This document shows, in pieces, positions 51,071 to 62,802 of a DNA stretch of 64,000 nucleotides (its first letter is position 1; each line of letters opens with the position of its first letter). The stretch covers positions 20,976,077 to 21,040,076 of the forward strand of contig NC_064438.1 in the NCBI RefSeq assembly GCF_023343835.1, written 5' to 3'. Both the position numbers and the translations under genes were made by a program. The DNA is from Lagopus muta (Eukaryota > Chordata > Aves > Galliformes > Phasianidae). The notes beneath the pieces are model-generated. The model made no database searches. It had not been told where the DNA came from and was given only the letters and a program-made list of their open reading frames with translations.

Positions 51071-53138
51071 AATGGGACTCAGAGAGCTAATTTCTTGCTA
51101 CGTTTTCAATAATAATGATTTCTGTAGCCTGATTTACCACTATGAATGCATTGGGTTAAAAATAACAAACGCAAAATTCAAACCACTAGCAGTCACTGTT
51201 TATAATGAATACTTTTTCGAAATAGCTGTCGTGGTGTACTATCTTCCCAGTCCCCAACTCGACCTTTCACCCATAACTCTGCTTGTGCAGTGACCATCAG
51301 TGGTTGCTGTGATAGATGCAACTGATCGTGATAGCTGAACTAGGCTCAAGGTGAATGCAGGGGAGATAGCATGCACCAATGAATTATGCAAATACGACTA
51401 GTGGTCAGTCATCTCATTGCATGAATAGTAGACATCCCAGAGCCTCTTGAACTCTTCTTGCATGGCAGCAGGCTGAATGCCAGGATCTTCCCCTTGCGCA
51501 GAGATTCCTCTCAGGGTTACTCTTTTAGGTTGAGAGATTTCTTACCTGCAACAGATGTCCTGTAAGTGACTAATAGCAAGCTTTTTGAAACTTCTTGCAA
51601 GACTAAGAGTTCTTATCTGCTAATAGCTTACTGACTTGCTATATCATATTGAGTGATATAAAGGATCGATTGCACTCATAATCCTTTAGACATAAGCCAT
51701 TAGTCAGGGGATCTGTGCTAAAACTTGTGACTCAACAGAAGCGTCTCCCTAACAGTTTTATCTGACTCTGTTCTCTATTCAGTGCATAGTCGAGTGACCT
51801 TGCCATCGTAAATCTTATGAAGTCACAGAAGCTTTGTTAAATCACTTGCCTTATAGCAATGAAATACACTGCTGCTTCCCTTATGAGTGAAGTGTATAAT
51901 ATCTTCCACAAAAATAGCTTAGAAAAATCTTTTTAAATATCTACTTTACAAGCAAAAAGGAGTTGTTTTTTTTTTAAAAAAAAAAAAAAAAGTTGGGGTT
52001 TTCCCCCAGGATTCCTTTCAGTACTAAGGGGCCTCTATCTAACATACATATATCATCAAAGGCTCTGTAACTGTGTTTTGTCTGCTACAAGCAACACCAA
52101 CAGACATTTTGTGCATTGAAACATTCCATTTTTGTATCCTCTTCTAAATTTCTTATTTTTCTTATCCTACTATGGTTTTACTTATGGCATGCTTGCATTT
52201 TTGTAAATTTTACTATATCATGGCCTCACGAGTTCTCTTGCACAATGGTATAGCTAACTTTTCAGGTGGCAGTTTTCTTATGTAAACACAAGACAAGGTT
52301 ACCTTGCTGGTAACTGGGAAAATCAAGTCAATAAATACTTTCGTAATGATCTTAGAGCTAATTTGCCATGTGTGGGCTTGCTCAGCTGCTAACAAAGAAT
52401 GAATGCAGTGCCCTTGATATAGAAATCTTCAGAAATAACCAGCTCTATATGAGAACAGAAAGGTCTAGAGAAGTCAGAATGTTGTTTCCTTCTCCCTAGC
52501 CTATAATCAGAATGCACGGATGAAAATCTTTGAATGCAGCAGATACTCACTCTAGTGGACATCCTTGTAATTATTTTTGATCAATCTAGTAAGATATGCA
52601 GAAAAGCTGCATGAAAAAAGCATTGTACATTAGCTGATAAATCAAGAATTTATATTGATTAAAATGTCAAAAGTTGTTTGCGTGGTACTGAATCTTTACC
52701 ATGGTGTTCTCTTTCTGGACATTAAATGAAGTAATGGTCCCATATGCAAAACAATGTATCACATATAATGCTGCTCTAATGCATATATATGATGTAAAGA
52801 GAATTGAAATTGAAGTTTTCATAAGTCAGCCTTGTGTTTCAAAGCTTGCCATGCTTTATGTTGTTGCTTTAATAGTATAATTCTGAAGGCTTTTAAAGGA
52901 AACAAAAAAAAAAAAAAGCATATGCGTAACTTTAACATCCTCCTCCCAGAATTGCCAATAGGATTTTACTATCAATCTTCAAAGTAGATCTTGGAGCAAT
53001 AAAGCTATGATTAGCTTGTTATTTATTATTTATAATATATAATTAATTTGGGTGGGATGGTGGTGGAGGCTGGAGGGTGAGGAAGAAGGGAACCTGTGTA
53101 TTTATTGCTGCTAATTATTTGCTACACTATTGTGTTCC
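51071..53138. other. Noncoding sequence including a candidate regulatory block
   Basis: 51220-51560 is unique, has retained CpGs and carries an octamer-type site in GAATTATGCAAATACG near 51381-51397. A T10A16 tract lies at 51966-51991. No gene recognised. Confidence 0.4.
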
Positions 53139-53205
53139 ATGGGGGGTATCCAACCTTTTGACTTTTGCCTGCACTGAAAAGAGGTGTCTTGGACCACGTA
53201 TATGT

Positions 53206-53713
53206 AGATCAGTCCAAAAGTAATGCCTCCTATTTATTTCCATGGAAACTACAATAGCTATAAAGAGCACTACAACACTGTTTGATTGAGCAAATTCTCA
53301 GCTACAAAACAGTATTTTTCAACATAGTCACCACCATCATTAGCAATGAATAGGAGCCTGCAAGCCATGACAGTAAAGGCCTGCACCAGTGAAGGTGACA
53401 CACTGTTGCTTTTGTCAGTATTGAAATGCATCACCCACTGCCTCACTGTGCTCACGTTCACTGTTTGATGTCAATGAATGTCAATAGGTGCCAGTTTTTC
53501 TGCATGGAGGAATTCAGTGACACATCTTTGCTTCATACACACTTCCATGTCAGTTGTAATTTTGTCAGACTGTCTCTCTGTTGCCATCTGTTACCTGGCA
53601 ACAAAATGTAATGGGATATTGGCGGGAAGGTTCAACCTCTGTTGACCTACTGTCAACATCTGCCTCTGACTTTGCGGGTGAGCATGATAAAAAAGGAGAC
53701 ATTATTTCTTGAG
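53206..53713 (-). mobile_element. Mariner deletion derivative (Galluhop-like), nested
   Basis: Left terminus AGTCCAAAAGTAATGCCTCC at 53211-53230 and inverse right terminus near 53695-53713. In the reverse direction it keeps the mariner start region, the helix-turn-helix part (NVSTVRQWVMHF) and then jumps to the last ~40 codons (ending ENLLNQTVL). It is very similar to the 62278 copy, with the same internal deletion point, so the two belong to one deletion subfamily. Confidence 0.85.
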
Positions 53714-54426
53714 ATCCCCTCATAAAGTATATAATATATCTAATGTATGTAAGGAACAAAACATTTTTAGTATTTTTTTATTAAAACATAAAAAAGAGGA
53801 GCAACAAAGCCATAAAACTATTGGGATATCTGACCTTGTTTTTGTGAAACTAATCAGTCTGGTTCGATGGCAGTGGTTTCAGTTCTTGGTGAGTTCTCCA
53901 GGTATTCATGAGAGATTTTTTTATGCAATTTCATTGTCCCTCTGGTCCATCCTTGAAAACAGTACTTTACAAATATATATACTGTCAAAAGGCAATAACA
54001 TGAATAAAGCATGACTGTGAAGGAAGGAATATTTCTCTCCATTAGGACAGTACTGACATTAGTCCAGTAAAGAGACATGAAAAGATTTTTGAATTGAATA
54101 TCTGATTTGTTTGCTATCTGAAAACTTGTTCTCAAATTCTTTTATCACAATGGAAAGCACGGCTGCATATTTTTCGCTGTTCACAGGGCTGTGTTTAGTT
54201 AATGTATCAAAATACAATTATTTGCCATAAATTCAGTCAGGACTGCGCTGTTCCCTCCCCTTGTCCTGGTTTCAGCCCAAATACTATTAATAGTGCACCA
54301 GCATTTGGTCATTGTTGAGTAATGGGTGCACTCTGGCCACTGGCATGATGGCCTGGGGCAGGGCAGGCTGCATTGCAAGCTGAGCTGAGCTGCATGTGGC
54401 CCATGGCCCATGGATTGGGCTTGCCT
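53714..54426 (-). mobile_element. hAT-Charlie 3' portion fused to 5' terminus
   Basis: The inverse of 53714-54224 matches 2449-3040, including a reading EYLENSPRTETTAIEPD that resembles the hAT transposase C-terminal end. The deletion junction near 54224 equals that at 1645. The remaining 54225-54426 is the GC-richer 5' terminal block. Internal stops and frameshifts are present; it is not coding. Confidence 0.75.
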
Positions 54427-57221
54427 GTGGTACTCAGTTGGTCTAGCATGCCTGAGAGAAGAGAGCTAAACATCTCTTCCAGCCTCCCAAAAGTTGAGGG
54501 ATTCTTAAACTTCATATTTTGTGCTCTGTGGATAGGTGAAGCTACCTACCATGATCTTGACCTGAGAAGTGATCAGAACTCCTACACGTCATTTTCTGAG
54601 GCCTGATGATGATTCCGTACACTGCCAGTCAGTTTTGTTCTATCTCTGTTTTCTAATATGAATTTCTAAAACAGTGTCGTGCTGTTGGTGTTATGGTTAG
54701 GGCACAAGTTCTTGATAGAAACAAGCAAAAAAAGGCAATTTCAAATCAAACATGATTTGTTGCTACCTTAAGTAAAAAAGTTGTGTGTCTGAGCTGTAGA
54801 CTGGTAATGATTTTGTTGTTCTTGCTCTATTTTCACTTATGAGTTTCAAACCAGGTCTTGATTAATCCAAAGGCAAATCCAAATTTGTCTTACAATGTGG
54901 GCTTGATCATATTATTAATTCTATTTGAATTTGTCAGTTTACATCAAGAGGAGTGCTTGCTGGTACTCTGTTCACAGAAGAGTGGCATCAACTGTACAGT
55001 CCATTCACTTGTAGTCATAAAGAAAGTCCTTATGTAAGTCTTGCTATTACCTGCATCCAAATCAGCATCCTCCAGACATTCCCAGATTGGTGTGCACGTA
55101 TATTTATCCTTCTAACTCCATTTTCATGAACAGGAACAATAGGGGATTTTTTGCAGAATTCCGTAGTTTAATATTTACAATTAATAAAGGAACCTAGCTT
55201 CCTCAGGAGCTCTTACAAACTCTTTTTCCCTAGAGGGTTAAAAATTTACTGAAAATCAATATAACTACTGAAAAAAAAAAAAAAAAAAAAACTTTTGAAG
55301 TTTATGCTATTTAATGGAAAAAACTCAGCCTTTCAGTAACACCTTTCTCAGCATCTCTCTTCTAAATCTTCACACGCTCTCTGAGAATTGTAACAGGTCA
55401 TTCTAAGTCAGCCTAAATGTAAATACAGAAATAAGTAACTTAGATAGGGTTATAAAATGAACTAGAGTTATAAAATGAATAAAATGCCCCTTGATTCTTC
55501 AGCAAATAAACAAAAAATATAGTAGATATCTTTGTAGTAAAAATGCAATTTGTCATACACACAAAGGGGTAAAAAACTGCTAGCAGTTAAGCCTATTTGA
55601 ATCTGAATTAGCCATTTTCTCATCCCAAACTGTCTACCTCAGATCTCTACTAGTGTAATTGATATATTTGTATTGAAAGATAAACATTTCCTGAGCCTCC
55701 TGATTTTGGATGAAGTCTGCAGTTTGAAAGTCTCCCTGTCTCTACAATACAAATCTTAAATGGTATAATTGAAGTCAGTGGATTTACTGTGGACATAGTA
55801 TAACCAAGAAATTTATCTTCCTCATCTCCAAATACATTTAACATGAAAATAATACCTAATTACTTAGGAGAGAGGAGGAGAGATTTGTGTATTTTATCTA
55901 GATTGAAGATAGAAAAATTAGCTGTCTGTCAGTAAATCTTTTTGACATTCTTATTGATGACTGGCTTTAATGGGAGCAGATTAGGAGTGTGAATGGGGTT
56001 AAAAGCCAAGAGTTGATTCCAAGCTGAAATAAGAACAAAGCAAAAACAATGCTGAAATAGTGACTAGAACAAGGAAGAAAGTTCAAGATAAACAAAGACA
56101 GAAAGAACCCTCAAGAAGTCATGCTACTGCATTCAGAGCAGGAAGATGGACAGTTAGAAGAGTCCATCTCCGAAAGGTCACACAAGCCACTCTCAAGGGC
56201 ATCATTCTGATGTAATGACATTGTGGGGATGAATGGAAATGTCTATTGCTCACAGACGTTATTCTTTTTTTCTCATATAACTTTGACCCCATTTGTCACT
56301 TAGTTTTTGTGATGATGTCCTTGGTCAGTCTGGGCATAGAAGTATGTAAAATGTTTAAAAAAAAAATTCTTAATGTAATGCTATGTAATGTAATGTTATT
56401 AATTGCCTGATTGTAGTCTATATCTCTCTGCCAAAATACCAAATTATCAGTTTCCGTGTTTCATATTGCTGTTGGTGTGTACTAATAGGGTCTGGTTAGA
56501 ATGCAAGCTTAAGTCCACTCTCTGTTTCATTTCTAGAATTGTCTGAAGGTGATAGAATAGCATCAACATCTTATTTGCTGAAGTGATTAATTGACTAATA
56601 ATGGAAAATGAGTACTGTAGTGATTTATTTGATAAGCCAATTAATCATCCAGATACTACTGCACCACAGGATTAGGAACATGCTTGTCAAAGAAGGGTCA
56701 AAGTTAGAGGTCAGCAAGGCGTTCATAGTCATAGGAGAAGGTGAAGAATCCAAGAGATGAATGCAAAAAGGTGTTGTTAAATATTTGAACAGTGTTAAAT
56801 CATTCGTAATATTTTTTTTATATGTTCTAATTTAATTTTGAGACCTTCAGGTAGCAGGAGTCTTCTGCAGTGTAATAATCTCTTGATCTTTATTTTTGTT
56901 TAGAAGTATACCTTATGGTTACCTCTTTCTCACTGCACATCAACTTATCTGTAATACCCCTGTATAATATTGAACATAATTTAGTTGCATAGCCCCAAAC
57001 ACAATAGTTTGATAAATGGCTGGAGGAACCCAAGTATTTCTGTGCAAAAGTAGTTAAAGCCAACTTGGTAAAAGGAAATCTATCAAGCATTTTTTACTAA
57101 GCATTGTAACTTACTGAAACAAACAGACCTTAAATAGAATGATAACAGATGGGAAAAAAAAAAGAAAAAAAAATAGCTTTTAAATTTTTAGAAGTTAGTG
57201 TCTGAAATGCCAAATTTTGAG
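54427..57221. other. Unique noncoding sequence
   Basis: No gene recognised. A21 homopolymer at 55271-55291. Open frames are short and featureless. Confidence 0.45.
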
Positions 57222-57664
57222 TTGTCGGAGCAGGATTCAGAGGAGAACCTTGAAGGTTCAGAGCTGTGGAGTTCCTCTCCTATGAATAAGGGTTGAGGGA
57301 TCTGGGCTTGTTTAGTCTGGAGAAGTGAAGGCTGTGGGGAGACATCATTGCAGCCTTCCAGTACTTGAAGGGAGTTACAAGCAGGAGGGGGACCATCTTT
57401 TTACACAGTCAAATAGTGATAGGGTAAGGGGGAATCGCTTTGAACTAAAAGATAGTAGATAAGGAAGAAATTCTTTACTCAGGACACTGGAACAAGTGAC
57501 CTGAAGAAGTTGTGGTTGCCTCAACCTGGAGTGCTCAAGGCAGGTTGGGTTGGACCCTGGGCAATCTGATCTAGTGATTGATAATCCTGCCCATGGCAGG
57601 GGGTTTGGAACTAGATGATCTTTAAGGTCATTTCAAGCAATTTCATGGCTCTATGATTCTATGA
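57222..57664 (+). mobile_element. CR1 retrotransposon 3' portion
   Basis: GGATCTGGGCTTGTTTAGTC, TGGAGAAGTGAAGGCTGTGG, GAGACATCATTGCAGCCTTC, CAGTACTTGAAGGGAG, then GAACTAGATGATCTTTAAGG and the end CTATGATTCTATGAATG. It covers the ORF2 C-terminal region and 3' UTR. Frameshifts break the coding part. It differs in sequence from the 31806 copy, so it is a different CR1 subfamily. Confidence 0.95.
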
Positions 57665-58178
57665 ATGCAGTTGAAAAGAGTCAAACTTTTATCTAGGAGC
57701 ACTGGATTTTTGGAAGTCCATTAGCAGATTTTATGATTTCTGGCACTAAAAAATTTGCATAGTATGTTAATTTTTTTTTCCCATTGCTCCAGAGAATTGT
57801 AGTAATGTATGAGACCCTGCTACAAAAAAATTAAGGAATATTAGTTTCAGAAAAATTAAGAAGGTTTCAGCCTGAAGACACACTTAAGGTGTAGCTAGAA
57901 ATGAAATGGTACTGAAAGAACCCAGCAGTAGAAAATAGACAAGTAAAATTTAGGTCAGGGAGACAGCTTACCCTTGAAAGGCAGTAAGCACACAGAGTAG
58001 AGATTCACTGTGCATAGTACAGGAGGACTGGGAGGTTATCTTTCAGGAAATAAAGAATTCTGTTCTTAATGGAATGAAGATGAAAAGCACAGCACTTTAC
58101 AGTTCATGCCTCGAGTTTCCATTGCGTGGAAGTTTAGGGTCAAGAAAAACTTAATAGGTTTCTTGACTTGTTAATAGA
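57665..58178. other. Unique noncoding sequence
   Basis: Nothing recognised between two CR1 fragments. Confidence 0.45.
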
Positions 58179-58283
58179 AGAATCATAGAATCATAGAATC
58201 ATACAATCACAAGGTTGGAAACGACCTACACGATCATCTAGTCTGACCGTCTCCTCATCACCATTGCCACCACTAGCACTAAA
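58179..58283 (-). mobile_element. Short CR1 3' tail
   Basis: Starts with three AATCATAG units (inverse CR1 octamers), then CACAAGGTTGGAAACGACCT, ATCATCTAGTCTGACCG and CACCATTGCCACCACTAGCA. It is close to the 3' end of the 31806 copy, in opposite orientation. Confidence 0.95.
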
Positions 58284-61200
58284 AAACTACAGCAAGAACT
58301 ACAGCAGGAGACATGTTTGAAGGAAGAAACTAACAGAATGCTTTGATTGTAGAGATCCAAAAGCATTGAATAAAGTTGTAGAAAAGAAAATATATTTAAA
58401 TAAACAAATAAAGAAGAAGAATGGGGCAACATGGCTGATACCAAACAACTATCAAAAATACAATAGATGTACCCTTTTGTCATCAGTGTGCGTGTTCAGA
58501 ATAGTTAATGCTCAGTTAAAGCTACTGAAGACTGTTCTATGAATTTGGTTTGGACCATGATCTGTTTCATTGAAATATAAAATATTTTTGATGGTATTGA
58601 TATTTAAAAGATGTAATTGGATATTTTTATTTGGGATAAAGGCAGTACCTAGACATTCATCACGGGTCTTGTGGGAAAGGGAGAGCTGAGGAAGAGAAGC
58701 ACAGAACATGCTAGGAAAAATTGCACGTTGGAAGTAATACAGTGAACTGCACATACAGATTCTGATAGTTTTGAGATTATCAGCAATTTTGTCCTCACTG
58801 ACAAGAAAAAAAAAAAAAAGGAAAATTCATACTTGGCTAAAAATAACCATATGAAAAGATGCCAGTTTGCTCTTTGACTTGCAAAAAATAGGTCAGGTTG
58901 AAAAACTTTGGAGAATAATTTAGCCTATTAATACAAATCATCTGAGTATTTCCCAAATCTAAGCTCTAGTGCTAGATGATATGTTACTTTGATCACGACA
59001 CGTTTACCTTTTAGAGAAAACTAGTAAAAAAGGATCTTGAAGGTTACTGAGGGACAAAAAATATCTTTAAAATACATATATACTGAAAAAAAAATTGTTA
59101 ATAATAATACTGAAGCTATTGACTTGCCTTATTACAAATGCCAAAAACAGAGCAGCTGTCTTTTCCATGTGAAAAGATTGTCCTCTGAAGCACAGTAGGT
59201 ATGGATTTGTTTGTGTCAACTAGAAAATCTGATATTCATTCTTTTTCTTACCTGTCCAAGATTGCAGCTAGATTATATTATATATAGACATCTGTTCAAA
59301 TCTGATTTTTTGTTATGTACCTTATACTGGGAGGCATATAGAGGTATATCCACTTCAAGAAGTTTTCAGTAAAATTTTCACCAATGGACTTGGTGTATTA
59401 TAAATGACGATAAAAAGACAGAAGTCAGAACTTTCAACTATGACAGAATATAACCAGTGAAATGTAGTCTATTATGTGTGAAACTGGTTATGTCTGCATT
59501 CTTAGAAACTCTCTGGAGTTTCTTCTGGGGAGGAGGAAATGGATACAAGGTTGGCTATTTTACCTAAGAATTCCTTGTTAAGGCAAGAGATATGAAAAAC
59601 AGTGGCCAGTGAGGCTCAAAACAACATTTTGAATAGTTTGTTTTACTGCTTCTTCTTTACAGCAGTAATACAAACACTTCAGAGTAGCTCCACAAACATA
59701 AGCAGCAGTGAAAGAGTAACAGGAAGCCCTACCTAGGTTATTGAGCAGGTTTTCCATAAATATTTGTTATAAAAACAATTTCTATTAAATGTGGAGTTTG
59801 AACTGAGAAAGGAGAACGCAGTTGGGCTCTACCACAGAAGTAAAAAGCTGACTCTTCAGGATTCATTAAAAGGAGTCCCTTTTTTTCAGCCCCAGGCTGA
59901 AAAAGCTCGTCAGAGCATGCTGATCTCTGTGATAAGAGCATAGCTCACCTCTTTGACTTCTGGTGTCTGCACTGCAAAAGGTCATTCTAAACTCACTGAG
60001 GCAATCCAGGATCTCTGCAGACCAGCTGGCTTGAGCATCCCTCGCAAGATATTGTTGCCATAACAAAGGTCAGACTGTGGCACTTTGAAGTGGATCTGAT
60101 TGCAACAGGCAGATGGCTACAGGCTGTTGTAGCTGAGCTTTCTGAACAGACAGACCCATCCACAGTCAGGGGCTGAAACCTGCTTCCAGCCTTCCAGATG
60201 CAGGCATATATCTATCCGCCCACAGAAGACGTGGGGCACATTTTTCTATAATTGTCATAGTTCTGAATGTTTTCTTGGGATTTCTGAAATAAATGTTGGT
60301 TTAGACTCCTGCTGTGATAAAACTTATTTCCAGCAGACAGCAACTTAATGTAAAACTAGCAGGAATAAAGTGAGTATTTTGACAAGATGTCATAAGGTGT
60401 CACCAGAAAGATTTTTGCAAATGCATGGGGAGGATGTTATAGCTTTTTCAGTATAATTCCTAATAAGACAGAGAATAAAGCTTAACCCGTGGTCATCCAT
60501 TTAAAATTTAAACTTTCTTGCGTATCTATATTAAAACCACCAAAGGTAATTTTTGATACAGGAGTCAAAGAGGTAATCAGTGCAATTTAATTTGGGCACC
60601 TAAACTGTGAAATTAAGCAACAATTCCTATAGGTGCACAGCACTGTGTTGTACTCTGAACATTGTGGATGTCGTACTGTGGATGAGACCATACTAAGAAC
60701 TATTAGGAATGCCTGGGCGTGGGTTTTTCTTTTATGAAAAAAGCAGAACATATTATAAATACTCACTCTATTTTTCCAAGTAGTTGAAGATTAATTTGTC
60801 ATGTTGAAAACATAAACAGGTTTTGTAAATGTCATTTAAATAGGTATACATTTCACAGACTGCTTTAGGATGCGCATATGAACTGACTTACAGCACATCA
60901 GGTACTTAAGAACATAAATCCAGTTTGCTAATCAGCACTTTTTTATTTGCTTGTTTATTATAGTTCTGTGATGTTTAGCTTGATGTAGACACCTAGATAT
61001 TTCAGTGGATAATATTACTATGCCAATTATGTGGAGTGTACATATATTCATGTATTGCTTCAGGGCATAGACTTCAGTTGTGCAAGTTACTCATGTTTGT
61101 GTGATGGATTTTTGCACAGCAGTTCCCCTCTAAGGATAAAAACAGTTTCAGAAGGACTTGGCCTTTTCTTGGTGCAATGAAATCCTTTCTTTTTCATTGT

Positions 61201-62277
61201 AACGCTCAGGAGATAGAGTGGTATATCAGCTACCGGCTTCCTTCTTTGAAGGAACCTTTCTCTTTTTTCTTTTACATCCTAGGACCTAAGAGGTGGAGCT
61301 TGATTGCTCTCTTTACCTTGCAGACACTAGTGCTTCTCCTCCAGGTGTAATTATGAGCAAAACACTAAGAAGTGTGGAAGACATGAGTTGAGTTTTCCCT
61401 AGATGGAAATTTAGGAATCTTACAGATATCTTACAAATACATCTATATATTAAAAGCACTGAACAGTCAAGAATAGAAGATGGGAATAAAGGTAGTAAAG
61501 AGGCAACACTCCTAACAAGGCTCTTGATTTAAGTTAAATACTTCATAGTTTTAGAGAACTCAAATAAAAAAAATAATAGGATATGACTTTCTGCCTTCAA
61601 CTGGTGCTAATCTTGAAAACATATAGGAGACTTCTCTTTAAAAGTCCATCAAACCCAACCTGAGTATCAAAATGACACAGAAGTGATGTAAAATTTGAGA
61701 GCTACTGAAGTCTTACTCCTGTGCAATATTAGGCATAATGAAACATTTAAAGTGGAAAAGGATTAATGTTTTATAATAGCTACAAAAATTATATAAAATC
61801 AGAAAAGGCAATTATGAAAGTCATCAACAATTTTGTTACTTTGTTACAAGTAATTTTTTGAGGGAAGGTCGTTGTAGCTCCGGTGTTCTCATTTTCTTCT
61901 TTGTCATCTTCGATATGAGAAGATAGCATAATGAGACTTGGCTTTTATGGAAAAATAGAGATGAGTCCTTCCAAGAGGAGACTGATTTCCACAAGCAGGA
62001 TTTTCATGAAAACATGAAGCATGGTATTCAGATAATTTCATTTATGTCAAAGCACACTTTCATTGAAATCAAATCTCTTGATTTGAGATTTGTTACATGC
62101 ATGAAGACAATGATGGCACTGTTACACCAGCTTAAGCATTTGATTGCAAATTCTTCAAATGTCTGTTCACCCTAAAAATTGGCAAAGATGTTTGGAAATT
62201 TAGAAAATTATGACTTTGTTTTTTTAAGTTTCTTTTTTGTCTCTGCTTTTCATAATGCATTTGAGGTTTTGAATACA
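58284..62277. other. Unique noncoding sequence
   Basis: No gene or repeat recognised. 59990-60240 is GC-richer and could be a conserved or transcribed block, but no exon structure is clear. Confidence 0.45.
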
Positions 62278-62802
62278 AGCGTTGCTTCAAAAATAATGCT
62301 TCCTATTTTATTATGTTGGCCCACGACATCAGAGGCAGATGTTGACTGTATGACAGTAGAGGTTGAACCTTCCCACCAATATCCCATTACATTTTGTTGC
62401 CAGGTAACAGATGGCAACAGAGAGACAGTCTGACAAAATTATGACTGACATGGAAATGTGTACGAAGCAAAGATGTGTCATTGAATTCCTCCATGCAGAA
62501 AAACTGGCACCTATTGACACTCATTGGCACCAAACAGTGAACGTGAGCACAGTGAGGCAGTGGGTGATGCATTTCAATACTAACAAAAGCAACAGTGTGT
62601 CACCTTCACTGGTGCAGGCTTTTACGGTCGTGGCATGCAGGCTCCTATTCACTGCTGATGAAATGCATAGCTAATGGTGGTGACTATGTTGAAAAATATT
62701 GTTTTGTAGCTGAGAATTTGCTCAATCAAACAGTGTTGTAGTGCTCTTTATAGCTATTGTAGTTTCCATGGAAATAAATAGGAGGCGTTAGTTTCGGAAC
62801 AA
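62278..62802 (+). mobile_element. Mariner deletion derivative (Galluhop-like)
   Basis: The best-preserved stand-alone mariner. Left terminus GTTGCTTCAAAAATAATGCT (62281-62300), right terminus GGAGGCGTTAGTTTCGGAAC (about 62781-62800). It is about 0.52 kb and shares its internal deletion and most bases with the nested copy at 53206. The left and right terminal repeats have diverged at the CpG-prone GCGTT position. Confidence 0.9.
62411..62674 (+). pseudogene. Mariner transposase stub (N-terminal helix-turn-helix plus C-terminal tail)
   Basis: An 87-codon frame. Residues near 32-40 read EKLAPIDTH, and residues near 47-57 read NVSTVRQWVMH, the mariner DNA-binding helix-turn-helix. It then passes directly into PSLVQAFTVVACRLLF, part of the C-terminal end in the related copies. 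The DD34D catalytic region of an intact ~345-residue mariner is missing, so it cannot catalyse transposition. If expressed it could at most bind terminal repeats. The likely start within the family is the ATG near 62443; the frame opens upstream of it by chance. Confidence 0.7.

Larger units (their letters stand above)
53139..54426 (-). mobile_element. Composite hAT-Charlie element carrying an internal mariner
   Basis: The most complete composite. The left side on the plus strand is a hAT 3' terminus (CATGGGGGGTATCCAACC at 53139-53156), followed by a short subterminal piece matching 3095-3153 in inverse. The mariner (53206-53713), the hAT 3' portion with a remnant transposase C-terminus (53714-54224), and a GC-richer 5' terminal section ending near 54426 (GATTGGGCTTGCCTG) follow. 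The layout equals that of 495-1790. An 8-bp target duplication was not convincingly found. Confidence 0.8.
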
